Shown in pieces: positions 33,398 to 43,719 of a DNA stretch of 64,000 nucleotides. Numbering within the stretch: position 1 is the stretch's first letter; each line of letters opens with the position of its first letter. Source of the DNA: Narthecium ossifragum (lineage: Eukaryota > Streptophyta > Magnoliopsida > Dioscoreales > Nartheciaceae). Made by a program: the position numbers and the translations under genes. Under the pieces are notes generated by a model. The model made no database searches and was not told where the DNA came from. It saw nothing but the letters and a program-made list of their open reading frames with translations. The stretch lies in NCBI GenBank assembly GCA_963920575.1, contig OY986964.1, positions 17,797,987 through 17,861,986 on the forward strand, given 5' to 3'.

Positions 33398-35828
33398 CTG
33401 GTTGTAAGGACCTGTCCCTCTACCCCTGTGGCTCGTTGTAGACCGCAAGGGCAATTTGGTAAATTGCGCCTTGTTGGTTTGTTTCACACCCGCGTGTGCA
33501 CAAACTGGCCTTGTTTGTTTTAAATCCTTGTTTAGAATGGCTAGGTGGACCCGGGATCGGAAGATCCCAGCTCGGGCGCACGGAAGCTTGCCTTTGGGCA
33601 GCTGACGACCCTCGAGCGATCGATCGCTCCTTGGAGCGATCGGTCGGACTCGTGAGCGAGTCGGCGGGTTTGACCCGCTCGGATCGATCCGACTTGTTGA
33701 GATCGATCCGGGGCTCGAGCGATCGATCGCTCCTTGGAGCGATCGATCGGAATCGCGTCGGTGGCTTTTGTGCTTCGCGAGGACGGCCGTCGTTGGCCGT
33801 CGCTCTCTCCTGTCAGAGGGGGAAGACTTCCCCTCCCCTTCTTTCACTTTTCCCCCTTCCCCCGGCTGTCCCCTCCCCCCTTTTCCCTCCTTTTCTTCCC
33901 CTCTCTTCCTCCATCTCCTCGTTTCTTCTTCCTTCTTCTTTCCCCGTTTCCGGCAACCACCTTCCTCTCCTCCGTTCTCCCTCCTCCGACCATCTATTTC
34001 GACGTTCTAAGGCTTGTTGGATCCGTGACAACGAGAGGAAGATCCCTGAAGTGGTTTGGAAGCTTGTTGGTAATCAACTCGCGGGGAATCAGCCGAGGAA
34101 AGCGCTGTTAGGTAGGTTTATACCTACTGATGTTGTTTTTGGGTTTTCTTTAGATCTAGCCGTTGGATCTTGTTGATCCTTGTCTTATTGGATTCCTTAT
34201 GCCTATTAGAATTACTGATATAAGTTTCATGATGTTTGGTTGAGATTTGAGTAGGTTTTATGCATGATTAGTCTCCGATTTCCGGTTTTCTGCTGTTCTT
34301 GAAGAACATCCGGCTTGCGGCGAGTTTTTCGGCCGGCGTGTACGTGATCTTGGGTTGTGATGAATATAAGAGTTGTAGATCTTTGAATTTACTCTCTAAC
34401 CCCACTAATTTCATATTTTTTTGATTTTTCTACGATTTGTTATGAACTGTTTGCTGGAGGGCTGCGTTGCAGCAATTAAATTGGTAAGTGAGTTGATTAG
34501 CGGTTTTGATTTGTATTTTCCCGTTAATCCAACCGTTGGATGATTATGACTTTTTGGATCTGTTGATCCTGGTATATACACCTACTGGTAGCTAAGTTGG
34601 ATATTGAATTCGACGTCGTTTGGATGTCGGATCGACGGGATCAATTAGCCCCTAAGTAGAGCTTTTGGGTGTTTGAATATAATACTATATTTCAGAATAT
34701 AATATTATATTGTTACTGTTCATTCAGCGGTTTTCGGGGTTGCTTCTCGTTGCAGGAGTTCACGGTTGACGGTCGTGGTACCGTCGTAATGCCGGGACCC
34801 GCTGTGGATCGGCTGGAGTACCGCTGCAGCGATCCAGTTGACTTATATGATGCTTGACACACTGTTGCATGCTTTGCTTCTTATCTGTGTATGTCATAGC
34901 ATGCATTGTTGTTGTGTGCATTAGTTGCATTGGTTAGGGCGTGGGTGATCTTTGGGTCGCCGTTCTGAGGCTGGAAGCTCGGACTTAGCCCTAGGACCGG
35001 GGTTGGGTAGTTTGGACCCGGTTTGAATTGTAGTGTCCAGTCAAACTTGATGATAGGCTTAGATGACTGGTGCACTTGTTGCTTGATGATCGTAGAGGTC
35101 ATGTCGGCCTCGAGTCGGATCTGAGGTGTAGCTGGTGTCCGGCGTTCTTAAACTCTTGATTAGAGGGGTTACCTACTCAGTGGTGTCTTTTCCCACCAAA
35201 CAGTGTTCTGTGTCCTGTTGAAGTCAGCAGTGTTGTTTCCTGCTACTGAGTGTGACCCGGCATGTGACCAGCCCGGCTGGAAGATCATGATCGGGGCCTC
35301 AGGGACACGCGGTGGGGTTATGGGGCCCCTGTATACACCCAGGTTCTACTTGAGGGCGACACTGTTGTGTTTCCCTCTTCCTTCTGTGTGTCGTAGTGTA
35401 GATCCCTACTGAACTTAGTGCTCACTCTTACTCGGGCTGCGTTTTGCAGGTGCAGGCGTCAGTTCTTCTTCCTTGGCCCCTACCGGGCAGTTGGTTGGCG
35501 ATGCGGCGGCGCCAGGTGGAGTCTGAGAGGTGGTGATCCTTTACAGTTTTTTTATCCTATGTTAGATAGTCTCCTACGGGAGTAATGTTGTATTTGAACT
35601 CTCCCCCCCTCTCCGAGGATATATATATTAACTCTTTTGAGTTCTTAAATCTGTGGCTCGATATAGTAAATTATTTTATTTCTTTAATTGGGGGTGCTTT
35701 TGGTGAACTGTTAAGAAGACCAATAGGTTAGAGGGAATCCTCGCCAGCTTTGTTCTCCGCGTTTTGTAGGTTTCGGTTCGCGTCGCCCGGCCCGGTTGGG
35801 CTTTCGCGGGTCGGGGCGCGACACTGGT
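33398..35828 (+). mobile_element. Solo family A LTR with CTGGT target duplication
   Basis: This is the complete LTR, 33403-35823 (2421 bp). It starts TGTAAGGACCTGTCC and ends GGGGCGCGACA, flanked by perfect CTGGT (33398-33402 and 35824-35828) and inserted in Cassandra LTR1. It carries GCAATTTGGTAAATTGC (33451-33467), GATCGATC arrays (33617-33752), the TTCTTGAAGAAC palindrome (about 34295) and the TTGTAGATC box (about 34371). The open frames within it, such as 33496-34176, are LTR shadows. Confidence 0.93.
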
Positions 35829-35864
35829 GGCCGGGGCCCAGTGGAGGGTTGGGGCGTTACAGTT

Positions 35865-35877
35865 TGGTATCATAGCC
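35865..35877 (+). promoter_or_regulatory. Cassandra primer-binding site 1
   Basis: TGGTATCATAGCC, one base off the tRNA-Met complement, starts 4 bp after the end of LTR1. Confidence 0.85.
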
Positions 35878-35932
35878 GGTTCCCAGCCGGAAATTGTGTC
35901 AGCGAGACGCTGGGCCTCCAAGGGGGGTGGAT

Positions 35933-36283
35933 TGTAAGGCCCGCTGGGTCTACCGTGGTGCAAGATGCCTGCTGGGAGGGCGGGGCTGAGTCGGGTAGCC
36001 AGGTAAGTAATCCCACAACGCCTGGGTATGGTTTGGGGTTTGATATAAGTATATAGTAAGCCCTTAATAGACACAACGCGTTTTAAAGCCGTGCTGGCAG
36101 TGATCCGCCAGAAAATTCCAAGGTTAAGTGTGCTTGCTTCGGAGCGGTCCCGGGATGGGTGACCTACTGGGAAGTTTTCTCAGATTTCTGTGATGAACCA
36201 AAAGCGAATAATATTGTGTCGTGGTGCGGTGCCGCTGGGCGGATCCTAGTGGCCGGGGCCCAGTGGAGGGATGGGGCGTTACA
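35933..36283 (+). repeat. Cassandra LTR2
   Basis: This 351-bp LTR runs TGTAAGGCCCGC to GGGGCGTTACA. It is the middle LTR of the three-LTR array. The 5S-derived part is 36085-36180, with GGATGGGTGACC intact at 36153-36164. Confidence 0.9.
36085..36180 (+). rRNA. 5S rRNA-derived segment in Cassandra LTR2 (not a functional gene)
   Basis: AGGTTAAGTGTGCTTG followed by GGGATGGGTGACCTACTGGG keeps the A and C boxes of the 5S internal control region with two changes in box A. Known Cassandra LTRs carry the same relic, which can bind RNA polymerase III. Confidence 0.82.
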
Positions 36284-36286
36284 GTA

Positions 36287-36299
36287 TGGTATCAGAGCC
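36287..36299 (+). promoter_or_regulatory. Cassandra primer-binding site 2
   Basis: TGGTATCAGAGCC is a perfect tRNA-Met primer-binding site in the second internal region (36284-36355). Confidence 0.9.
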
Positions 36300-36355
36300 G
36301 GTTCCCAGCCGGAAATTGTGCCAGCGAGGACGCTAGGCCTCCAAGGGGGGTGGAT

Positions 36356-36721
36356 TATGAGGCCCGTTGGGTCTACCGTAGGGCAAGATGCCTGCGCCTG
36401 GAGGGCGGGGCTGAGTCGGGTAGCTGGGTAAGCAATCCCACAACGCCTGGGTATGGTCCGGGATTCGATATAAGTATATAGTAAGCCCTTAATAGACACA
36501 ACGCGTTTTAAAGCCGTGCTGGCAGTGATCCGCCAGAAAAGTCCAAGGTTAAGCGTGCTTGCCTCGGAGTGGTCCCGGGATGGGTGACCTACTGGAAAGT
36601 TTTCTCAGATTTCTGCAGTGAGCCAAAAGCGGACAATATTGTGTCGGGTGGGGCCCTCGAGTGGATCCTGGTCGGACCGAGAGCCCAGGGCCGGGGCCCA
36701 GTAGAGGGTCGGGGCGTTACA
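36356..36721 (+). repeat. Cassandra LTR3
   Basis: This is a 366-bp LTR starting TATGAGGCCCG, a mutated TG end, and ending GGGGCGTTACA. Its 5S-derived part (36510-36605) keeps AAGGTTAAGCGTGCTTG and GGGATGGGTGACC. A 15-bp extension near its 3' end (about 36676-36690) distinguishes it from LTR2. Confidence 0.9.
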
Positions 36722-36726
36722 TCCAC

Positions 36727-37790
36727 CCTCGCTGGCAGCGAGAGCTTAATCTCGAATACACCTTCGACGTCGACTTCTTCCGCACGATCGATCATGCCCA
36801 GGACTCTATCGCGACCCTCGAGTGCCGTGGTCTACTACCGTTGTTCACTCCCTGCAACACAGTGTATCCCCGGCTAGTCTGCATGTTCTATCAGTACATG
36901 CAGCCTATTCCTTTCGAGGACGAGCGCGACACTGACAAATCCCGACGATACGTGTCCCAGGGTTTCACCTCCACGATTGATGGTGTCGAGGTAGCGTTGA
37001 CATCCCGGGCTGTCTGCGGGGCGCTGTTGATTCCTAAACGCTGCCCTGGCCTTCATAAACCAAAGCTCGAGGATATGTACGTACTTGACTCGGTTCCCAT
37101 CTCTTTCTTCACCCGGGTCGCCAGGATGCAGGTATTTTTACTCGTGCCGAGTTGCCGGCGCACATGTCGCTGATAGACGATGTCTTGCGCCGGAATGTCT
37201 TCCAGGGCGGTCCTGATCAGTATCGGGTCGGTGATTGGCTCCACACGTTGTGGTTGTTGGCCAAGGATTGGGCAATTAGTATACCACAGCTAATCTTGGA
37301 GGACATGGCCCAATTCTATCGGCGGGCGGTGCTGGATCGGCGACCGAGTTACGACGACGCGGCCCTTCCACACCCTAGACTTATTTCCGCTTTTCTCCAG
37401 AGCCAGGATCGGGCTCCAGAGGGGGAGCCGATCGTATCACCTGAGGCAATGAAGATGGCACGATTCGGTTCCGCCACTTGGAGCAAGGTTCTAGGTCACA
37501 TGCGGCGAGCCGGCATCTATATCCGTCAGCCGTGCCACCGTCGATTGCAGCAGGCGCCGGAGTATGGACCGGTAGAGCATCCTACACCTGGCGAGATGTA
37601 CCGGGAGTACCGAGCTGAGTTGGCACGCTTACATCAGCACTTGGACACGGTGGACGCACGAGATGCTGCCTTCCGTGAGGACCTCTCATACATCCATGCG
37701 CGTCTTGACGACCTCCATCCACCTCAGCCAGTGACTGCCATAGTCCCTTACCGACCTTTGTCCTTTCCGGCACCGGGACCCCACCCATGA
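36727..37790 (+). pseudogene. Element E ORF2, main domain (putative plant transposon protein type)
   Basis: This is the bulk of ORF2. The first part (WQRELNLEYTFDVDFF, then YPRLVCMFYQYMQ and TSTIDGVEVALTSRAVCGALL) resembles the putative plant transposon protein domain found in 3' ORFs of several plant LTR elements: an LVxxFY motif, then a V-x-G-x-x-V/I block, then a predicted helical half. A frameshift near 37135 moves the rest (HMSLIDDVLRRNVF onwards) to another frame. A possible coiled coil (37590-37710, EYRAELARLHQHLDTVDARDAAF) precedes the stop at 37788-37790. It joins in register with the linker part once Cassandra and one TCCAC are removed. The function is unknown. Confidence 0.7.
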
Positions 37791-39561
37791 GTCTCGTACC
37801 TTAGATGCTTGCTTGGATTACCTGTATACCTTTTAGGTTTCTTGCATCTACGGTCGTGCGGTGGCATGTTTTGATGCGATTTTTATTGGTGGGTTGACTC
37901 ACTTTTGTATTTGCTTGGCATTCTTAATATATTCATATGACTTTTGGATTTGCGGGTGTACCCCGGGAGTGTGGGGTGCTGAATATGCCAAACTGTACTT
38001 GTGTGGGTGGATGATTGTGCTTCTTTATTGTGTGCTGCAGGTGGAAGCTTAGGATAGTTTCCTTTTTATGTCCTTGTGTGATGAATGTTTGTACAGCCCT
38101 TGTGCTTATTGAATAAATAGAGGAAATGCTGCCCAATTTTTCTCTATTGTTATGCTTATTCATTACTTTACATAAATGCAATCATGGGGTATTCCTTCTC
38201 TGATTCTACAGGGCATATATGCTATCGCATGCACAACAGGGTAACATCACGACATAACTTGGTTTTCACGACTAACCTTGATCCGCATGTCTGTTTTATT
38301 TTTCTCACCAAGGTTACTTTTTAGTACGAAGACTAGACAGGTTATCTCTACCCTATATTCGTTGATTTATTTTTATGACTTAGTGTAATTGGGGACAATT
38401 CCATTTAAGTTGGGGGGTAGAATTCTAGGAATTCATGTTTATTTATTTATTTTATGATAACCAAATTTAATACATTCCTTATAACGTGTCAGATGAATGA
38501 AGTTATAATGATTATTGATAACGATGCATAACTTAGAACCTTATTCGATGATTTATTCAGAAGTTCATATGTCTTGTAAAATTTGGTAAATTTAGCTATG
38601 CATGGCTTGAGTTCTGTACTTTAACACTTTTACCATGGTTTAGGGATAACTTGACAAATCCTTTTGCACTTGAGCACTTCAACATGTGGATGAGTTGAAG
38701 TTAGATTCTGAGCGTGAGACTAGAATAGATTTACAATTCGAGGACATGTCACAGAAGATACATGAACACGTACAATTTTCTGTCCGCAAAAAGTATCTGT
38801 GTATGAAAAGTGTAGGGGTTCAACTTAGTAACCGGACAGGATGCCTAACCAGCGTGTTGTTCGTGTAAAACGGTTGAATTGCCTAACAATGAGAAAAAGG
38901 ACTTCATACTTAGTAACCATGCAATGTGCCTAACCAGCGTGTTGTTCGCGTAAAACGGTTAAAGAGCCTTGTGAAAATAGAAAAAAAAAGTGAAAAGAAA
39001 AAAAAAGAGAAAAGAAAAAAAAGAGAAAAGAAAAAAGAAGAGAAAAGAAAAGAACAGAGATTGTTATGTGATAAGTAGAAAATATGTGTTTGCTTAGAAT
39101 TCTGATCTTAACTAGTGGAATGCTTAGGTATAATGGATACTCTGACACATGCGGAACCAAATCCACACACTGGAGAGTCAAAGTTATTTTTGAATCATGA
39201 GTAAATATATTGAAGTACTGGAAGTGTGCTATGACTTGTCTTATTTACTTTACTTTTATATGACTATGGATTGAAGAATAGACTCATGGATATTGTTTCT
39301 ATTTAGTGCATTTGAATCAATGAATATGATAATCGATTTCGGATGATACGAAAAAGGGGATGTATAGATGTTTGTGGGTATCATCACTGGAAACCCTCAG
39401 GAGACTATAACTCCTCCACTGGGGCCATCCAAGGGTTTAAAGGCTTATTGCACATGCTAAGTGAAATCGTGAGACCTATGAAAGTGACTGGTTAGATTTA
39501 TTGCTTTAATTTTAATTTTTGCTTGCTTTGCTCGAGGACTAGCAAAAATCAAGTTGAGGGG
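37791..39561 (+). other. Element E 3' untranslated region
   Basis: This is an AT-rich non-coding stretch with Athila-like marks: TTGGGGACAATTCC followed by TTAAGTTGGGGGGTAG at 38389-38419, and CTCGAGGACTAGCAAAAATC at 39532-39551. A purine tract TTGAGGGGTGGG follows just before the LTR. Two copies of a module (38823-38882 and 38909-38968) read CTTAGTAACC, GCCTAACCAGCGTGTTGTTC and GTAAAACGGTT, followed by a purine run at 38978-39060. Confidence 0.65.
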
Positions 39562-39728
39562 TGGGATAAGACTTGAAAAGTGTGCAAAACACCCTTATAA
39601 TTTGGCTTTGTTGGTCTCTGAGCAATGCTTTACTGACTACTTTTATCCCATTTCAGGTATAACAGACCGTACTATGAGTTAGATCAACTTTGGAGCTAAA
39701 AGAAGCGTATTCTGGCAATTCTGGTATG

Positions 39729-39962
39729 TAGGATCGATCTTCCTCTATTGAGGAGATCGATCCTACTCGATCAGCACATGGACAAAGAACGAGCATAAAG
39801 GGATCGATCGGACTCAACATGATGGATCGATCCTCCACGGGACGTAGCATAACAACAATGGAAAGATCGATCGGACTCGATAGGAACGATCGATCCTTCT
39901 CGGGGCGTCACCAACAATTGAAGGAGTAGGATCGATCCTTCTATGGAGAAGGATCGATCCTT
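39729..39962 (+). promoter_or_regulatory. GATCGATC palindrome array of LTR E
   Basis: Eight GATCGATC cores in four pairs spaced 15-30 bp apart, for example GGATCGATCTTCC...GGAGATCGATCC. The array ends about 60 bp upstream of the TATA box. Confidence 0.6.
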
Positions 39963-40020
39963 TGCGGCCAGAAAGAAAGATCAACGGCTCAAATCTAATC
40001 GGTGGGAGGATGTTTTCCTA

Positions 40021-40032
40021 GGCTATAAATAA
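40021..40032 (+). promoter_or_regulatory. TATA box of LTR E
   Basis: GGCTATAAATAA lies just downstream of the palindrome array and is a near-consensus TATA box. Confidence 0.65.
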
Positions 40033-41045
40033 TCAATTTTTAGGGATTTTTGGGGGCTTTTCCTGGACCTTCTTGGGGAGAGTTTTCCTGTCCTTCTTCT
40101 ACACTTTCCTTCGACGAATCTTTGGAGGAGATCCATGGCGGGAGGAGATCATCGACTTCCACCTATGGATCGACCCCTAAAGATGAGTTGCTAAAACCCT
40201 AGCCATGGGATTCTTATGATGTAACTAGGGTTTCTATTAGGGATTTCTTAGATCTAGGGCTTGTATACATTATTGATTGGCTTATATGAATTGATTTCTA
40301 TTTCTTTTACACCTTGGTGTCAATTTCTTGTTGGATGTGTGGATTGTTCTTGTTTACACTTGATTCCGGAGCTTGTGTATGCTAGGGCTTGGATTGGATT
40401 CATCCAAATAAGAGGACCATGCTAGTCTCATGATATCTCGGATGAAATCTTCTTCGTGATTAGGGATTGTATCGTGCTAACACCACTATAGTAGTGCTAG
40501 TCCCACTATGTTCTATCTCTAATCCTTCATACACCCTACCTTTATAGTTTAGGCTATCAAGATGCTAATCCCATCTTGATCTTACACCTAAATCCATACC
40601 CGTTTTCTACATGCGATGAATTCATCCTAATAAGAAGGTTCATTAGCAGTGAACGTAACTAATCATTCGGTCACTGACATCTAGATAATTGTTCTCGCCA
40701 ACAAGGAATCCTAACTAGAACTTGTTGAGTGATAAAGAGAACTAGCCATTCACTTATCAACTATTATGAAAGCCATTCATCGTGCTCAATGTGCCCTGAT
40801 CTTAGGAAGACCAAGTAGAACCTTAGTTATTGATTAAGAATCCTGTAATCTCTTCTCTCGTATTTATAAACTCTTTAGTATAAATTTAGGTTAATATCAA
40901 CCCATAATCTTTTCCCAACCCCTTGGTAGGAAATTTACTAAGCTTTCAATCTCAATCACCTTAATCCCTGTGGACTCGACTCGGACTCTCCGCTATCTAC
41001 TAGTTCCTTAGTAGTTAAAGTAGAGCACCAGAAATTATAGTAATT

Positions 41046-43719
41046 TTGGTTAGACTTGTTAAGCCACAACACTTTCCAAGTCGTATCAACGGTCGATGTA
41101 CTAAAATATACCCAAAGCCTCTCACTGACAGAACAAGCATGGATAATCATGGGTACCCAATATATCGTCGACGTCCGAGTGACATTGATATATCAGTTCA
41201 TGGGGTGCCGATTAATAATGGAGATGTCGTGCCCTACAATCCATACTTATCGCGGATGTTTAACTGCCACATCAATGTGGAAGTTTGTGCAGGTGTTCAG
41301 TGTGTAGCTTACATTCACAAATATATCTATAAGGGGCACGATCGAACTACCATGGTTTTGGGAGCAGATGATGAAATTCAGCAGTATATTAACGCACGCT
41401 ATATAGGCCTATGTGAAGCAGCATGGCGTCTATATGAGTATCCTCTCCATGAGTATCCTGCGGTTGTGAGGCTTGTTGTCCACTTGCCCGGGGAGCAGAA
41501 TGTGCTATTCAATGCAATTGAACCAATCTCTGCAGTACTTGAGCGGGCATCTAATAAGCAAACAACTTTGACTGCGTATTTCTCTCGTTGTGCTAATGAT
41601 GTGTCTGCACGCGCCTACCGTTATCAAGAGTTTCTTAAATATTATGTTTAGCAAAAAAGAATTTGCATGTGGACACCACGTCAAAGGGGCTTCTCCATTG
41701 GCAAACTGTATTATGTCTCACTGACCGAAGGTGAGCGCTTCTATCTCCGGTTGTTGCTTACTATTGTTAAAGGATCGGAATCATATGAGCACCTACGAAC
41801 TGTTGCTGGGATTCAACATCCGACATTTAAGGACGCATGTCGAGCGTTAGGTTTGTTGGAGGATGATGGTGAATGGGTTCAGTGCATGCAAGAAGCCATT
41901 GTTATGAAGACGGGTTACCAATTGAGACAGTTGTTTGCTACCAGACTCTTATACTGTAATCCAAATAATCCTTCCGCATTATGGACACAATTTTGTACTC
42001 AAATATGCGATTATCTCCCGCATCTCTTACGTGTTCAATTACATATGAAGTCCGTCAGATGAACACATCAAGGATTACGGGCTGTACATTTTAGAACAGA
42101 TGTTATAGGAACAGGGGTCATCTTTGATCAACTATCCCTCCATGCCCTTGCCTTTAGGTAATTGGTGGACGCATTCCACAAATAGGCTTCTGATGGAACA
42201 TCACCATCTAATCATCGATGCTAAGAATATAAATCTTACTAATAAGGTAGAAATGTTGAACACTGAACAACGTTCTACATATAATGCAATAATGGCGTCT
42301 GTAAATTTCGATGAAGGGCGGTCATTCTTTCTCAATGGAGGTGCGGGCACAGGAAAAACATTTGTTTACAACACCATCGCAGGAAGGTGTCGGCAGCTCG
42401 GTAATATAGTTGTCACCGTTGCTTCATCGGGTATTGATGCTTTATTGTTGACAGGCGGGCGCACAACTCACTCGGCTTTCAAAATTCCACTTGACATAGC
42501 AAATTCATACTGTAAATTTAGTAAGCAATCACTACATGCGGAACTTCTCAGAGAAACAAGGCTCATAATATGGGATGAAGTGCCAATGCAGCATAAACAC
42601 TGTGTGGAAGTTGTTGTGCGGACGTTGCATGACATATGCGATTGTGAATGCCCGTTTGGTGATAAGACTATTGTACTTGGTGGTGACTTTCGCCAGATTT
42701 TGCCAGTTGTCCCAAGGGGAAGCCGGGAAGAGATTGTAGATGCCTCACTGTGGAGTTCTTTTTTATGGTCATACATAAAAGTTTTAAAGTTGACTATAAA
42801 CATGTGCATGCGGACTCCACACCCCGAGACATTGTCATTCATGGAATTCCTAAGCGAGGTATGACTACTATTGCCAAGATACTCAAACCATAGGTTGATT
42901 TTCTAAATGACAAGAACATAATTTAGCTAATTTTTTTTCAACATAGATAGGCATCAATCCACGGGAAACCGTGACTTTACCACCTACTATGAAACGGTGC
43001 CAAAGTATAGAGGGCTTATTGTCCGCAGTTTACCCACAACTTGATGTATTTATCCACTGTGACCCCAACATTTCTTATGGAGAGGACAATCCTCTCTGTA
43101 CGAAATGATGATGTCACTGACATTAATGTGAAGGCATTGGAAAAGTTCCCCGGAATGATAGTCACGTACCTTGCAGCTGACAATGCGGTTGTCGAAGAGG
43201 GACAAACACAGAAACATGAGTGGATACCCGACTGAGTATCTCAACACACTGGATCCGTCAGGCTTGCCACCATTTCGGTTGGACTTGAAAGTAGGTGCTC
43301 CAATGATATTGTTGAGGAACCTGGAGCCAAAGGATGGACTTTGCAACGGTACACGTCTACTGGTGATTAAATGCTGTCAACGACTTATACAAGCACAAAT
43401 AATGACTGTGGACAAAGCTAGGGAGGTGGTTTTCATACCACGAATATCGTTGGTGCCGTCCGGTAAAGAGGTGCCATTTAAAATGTCCCGCCGTCAGTCC
43501 CCTGTGCGATTGGCATATGCTATGACAATTAACAAATCTCAGGGCCAGTCGCTAAAGTTTGTAGGTGTCGACCTACGCACTCCGGTGTTTAGTCATGGTC
43601 AACTATACGTTGCGTTGTCTAGATATACTTCGACAAACCATATTAGCTTACTCACTAATGATGTTGTCCCAAATACAACCATGAATATAGTCTATCTAGA
43701 GGTCTTGATTGATTCTTGA
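41046..43719 (+). pseudogene. Helitron RepHel (Rep nuclease-helicase) relic
   Basis: The Rep part starts at the conserved NGRCTKIYPKPL...GYPIYRRR segment and includes HINVEVCAGVQCVAYIHKYIYKGHD and the downstream WTPRQRGFSIGKLYYV block. A TAG replaces a tryptophan codon at 41649. The helicase opens at 42124 with Walker A GGAGTGKT (about 42340-42363), Walker B-like LIIWDEVPM, and the [11 protein letters not shown] motif. A probable 88-bp phase-0 intron (GT at 42859, AG at 42945-42946) separates motif IV from the rest. Frameshifts occur near 43075 and 43200. The end keeps [22 protein letters not shown] and [20 protein letters not shown] (motifs V/VI). The HUH nuclease motif lies upstream of the truncation. 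It would have acted in the nucleus to nick and unwind DNA. Confidence 0.88.
42859..42946 (+). other. Probable spliceosomal intron in the Helitron helicase
   Basis: It has GTATG at the 5' end and a TTTTTTTTCAACATAG tract at the 3' end, 88 bp long. Removing it joins FMEFLSE to IGINPRETVTLP in phase 0, as expected for the IGDG-like segment of Helitron helicases. Confidence 0.65.

Larger units (their letters stand above)
32318..36721 (+). mobile_element. Cassandra-type TRIM element with three LTRs and TCCAC target duplication
   Basis: Its LTRs begin TGTRAGGCCCGCTGGGTC and end GGGGCGTTACA, and each contains a degenerate 5S rRNA gene, the hallmark of Cassandra. Three LTRs are present: LTR1 32318-35861 (interrupted by a MITE and by a solo LTR), LTR2 35933-36283 and LTR3 36356-36721. 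They are separated by two internal regions of only 71-72 bp, each with a tRNA-Met primer-binding site and an AAGGGGGGTGGAT polypurine tract. Perfect TCCAC duplications lie at 32313-32317 and 36722-36726. No protein is encoded, so it would have to be mobilised by another element. Confidence 0.92.
39562..41045 (+). repeat. Element E 3' LTR (3' end uncertain)
   Basis: It starts at about 39562 after the purine tract (GGATAAGACTTGAAAAGTG). It contains a palindrome array (39729-39962), a TATA box (40022) and the Athila-type CCCTGTGGACTCGACTCGGACTC block (split at about 40965-40990). The expected CA terminus is not seen. Helitron coding sequence begins at about 41046, so the LTR end was removed. Confidence 0.65.

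Noticed and set aside
33496..34176. 226-codon plus-strand open frame
   Set aside because: It lies wholly within a solo LTR with verified target duplication and is a low-complexity Ser/Pro/Leu shadow broken in other copies.
33241..36605. Three segments resembling 5S rRNA genes
   Set aside because: Each lies at the same place inside a Cassandra LTR and is diverged outside the promoter boxes, so they are LTR parts and not functional 5S genes.
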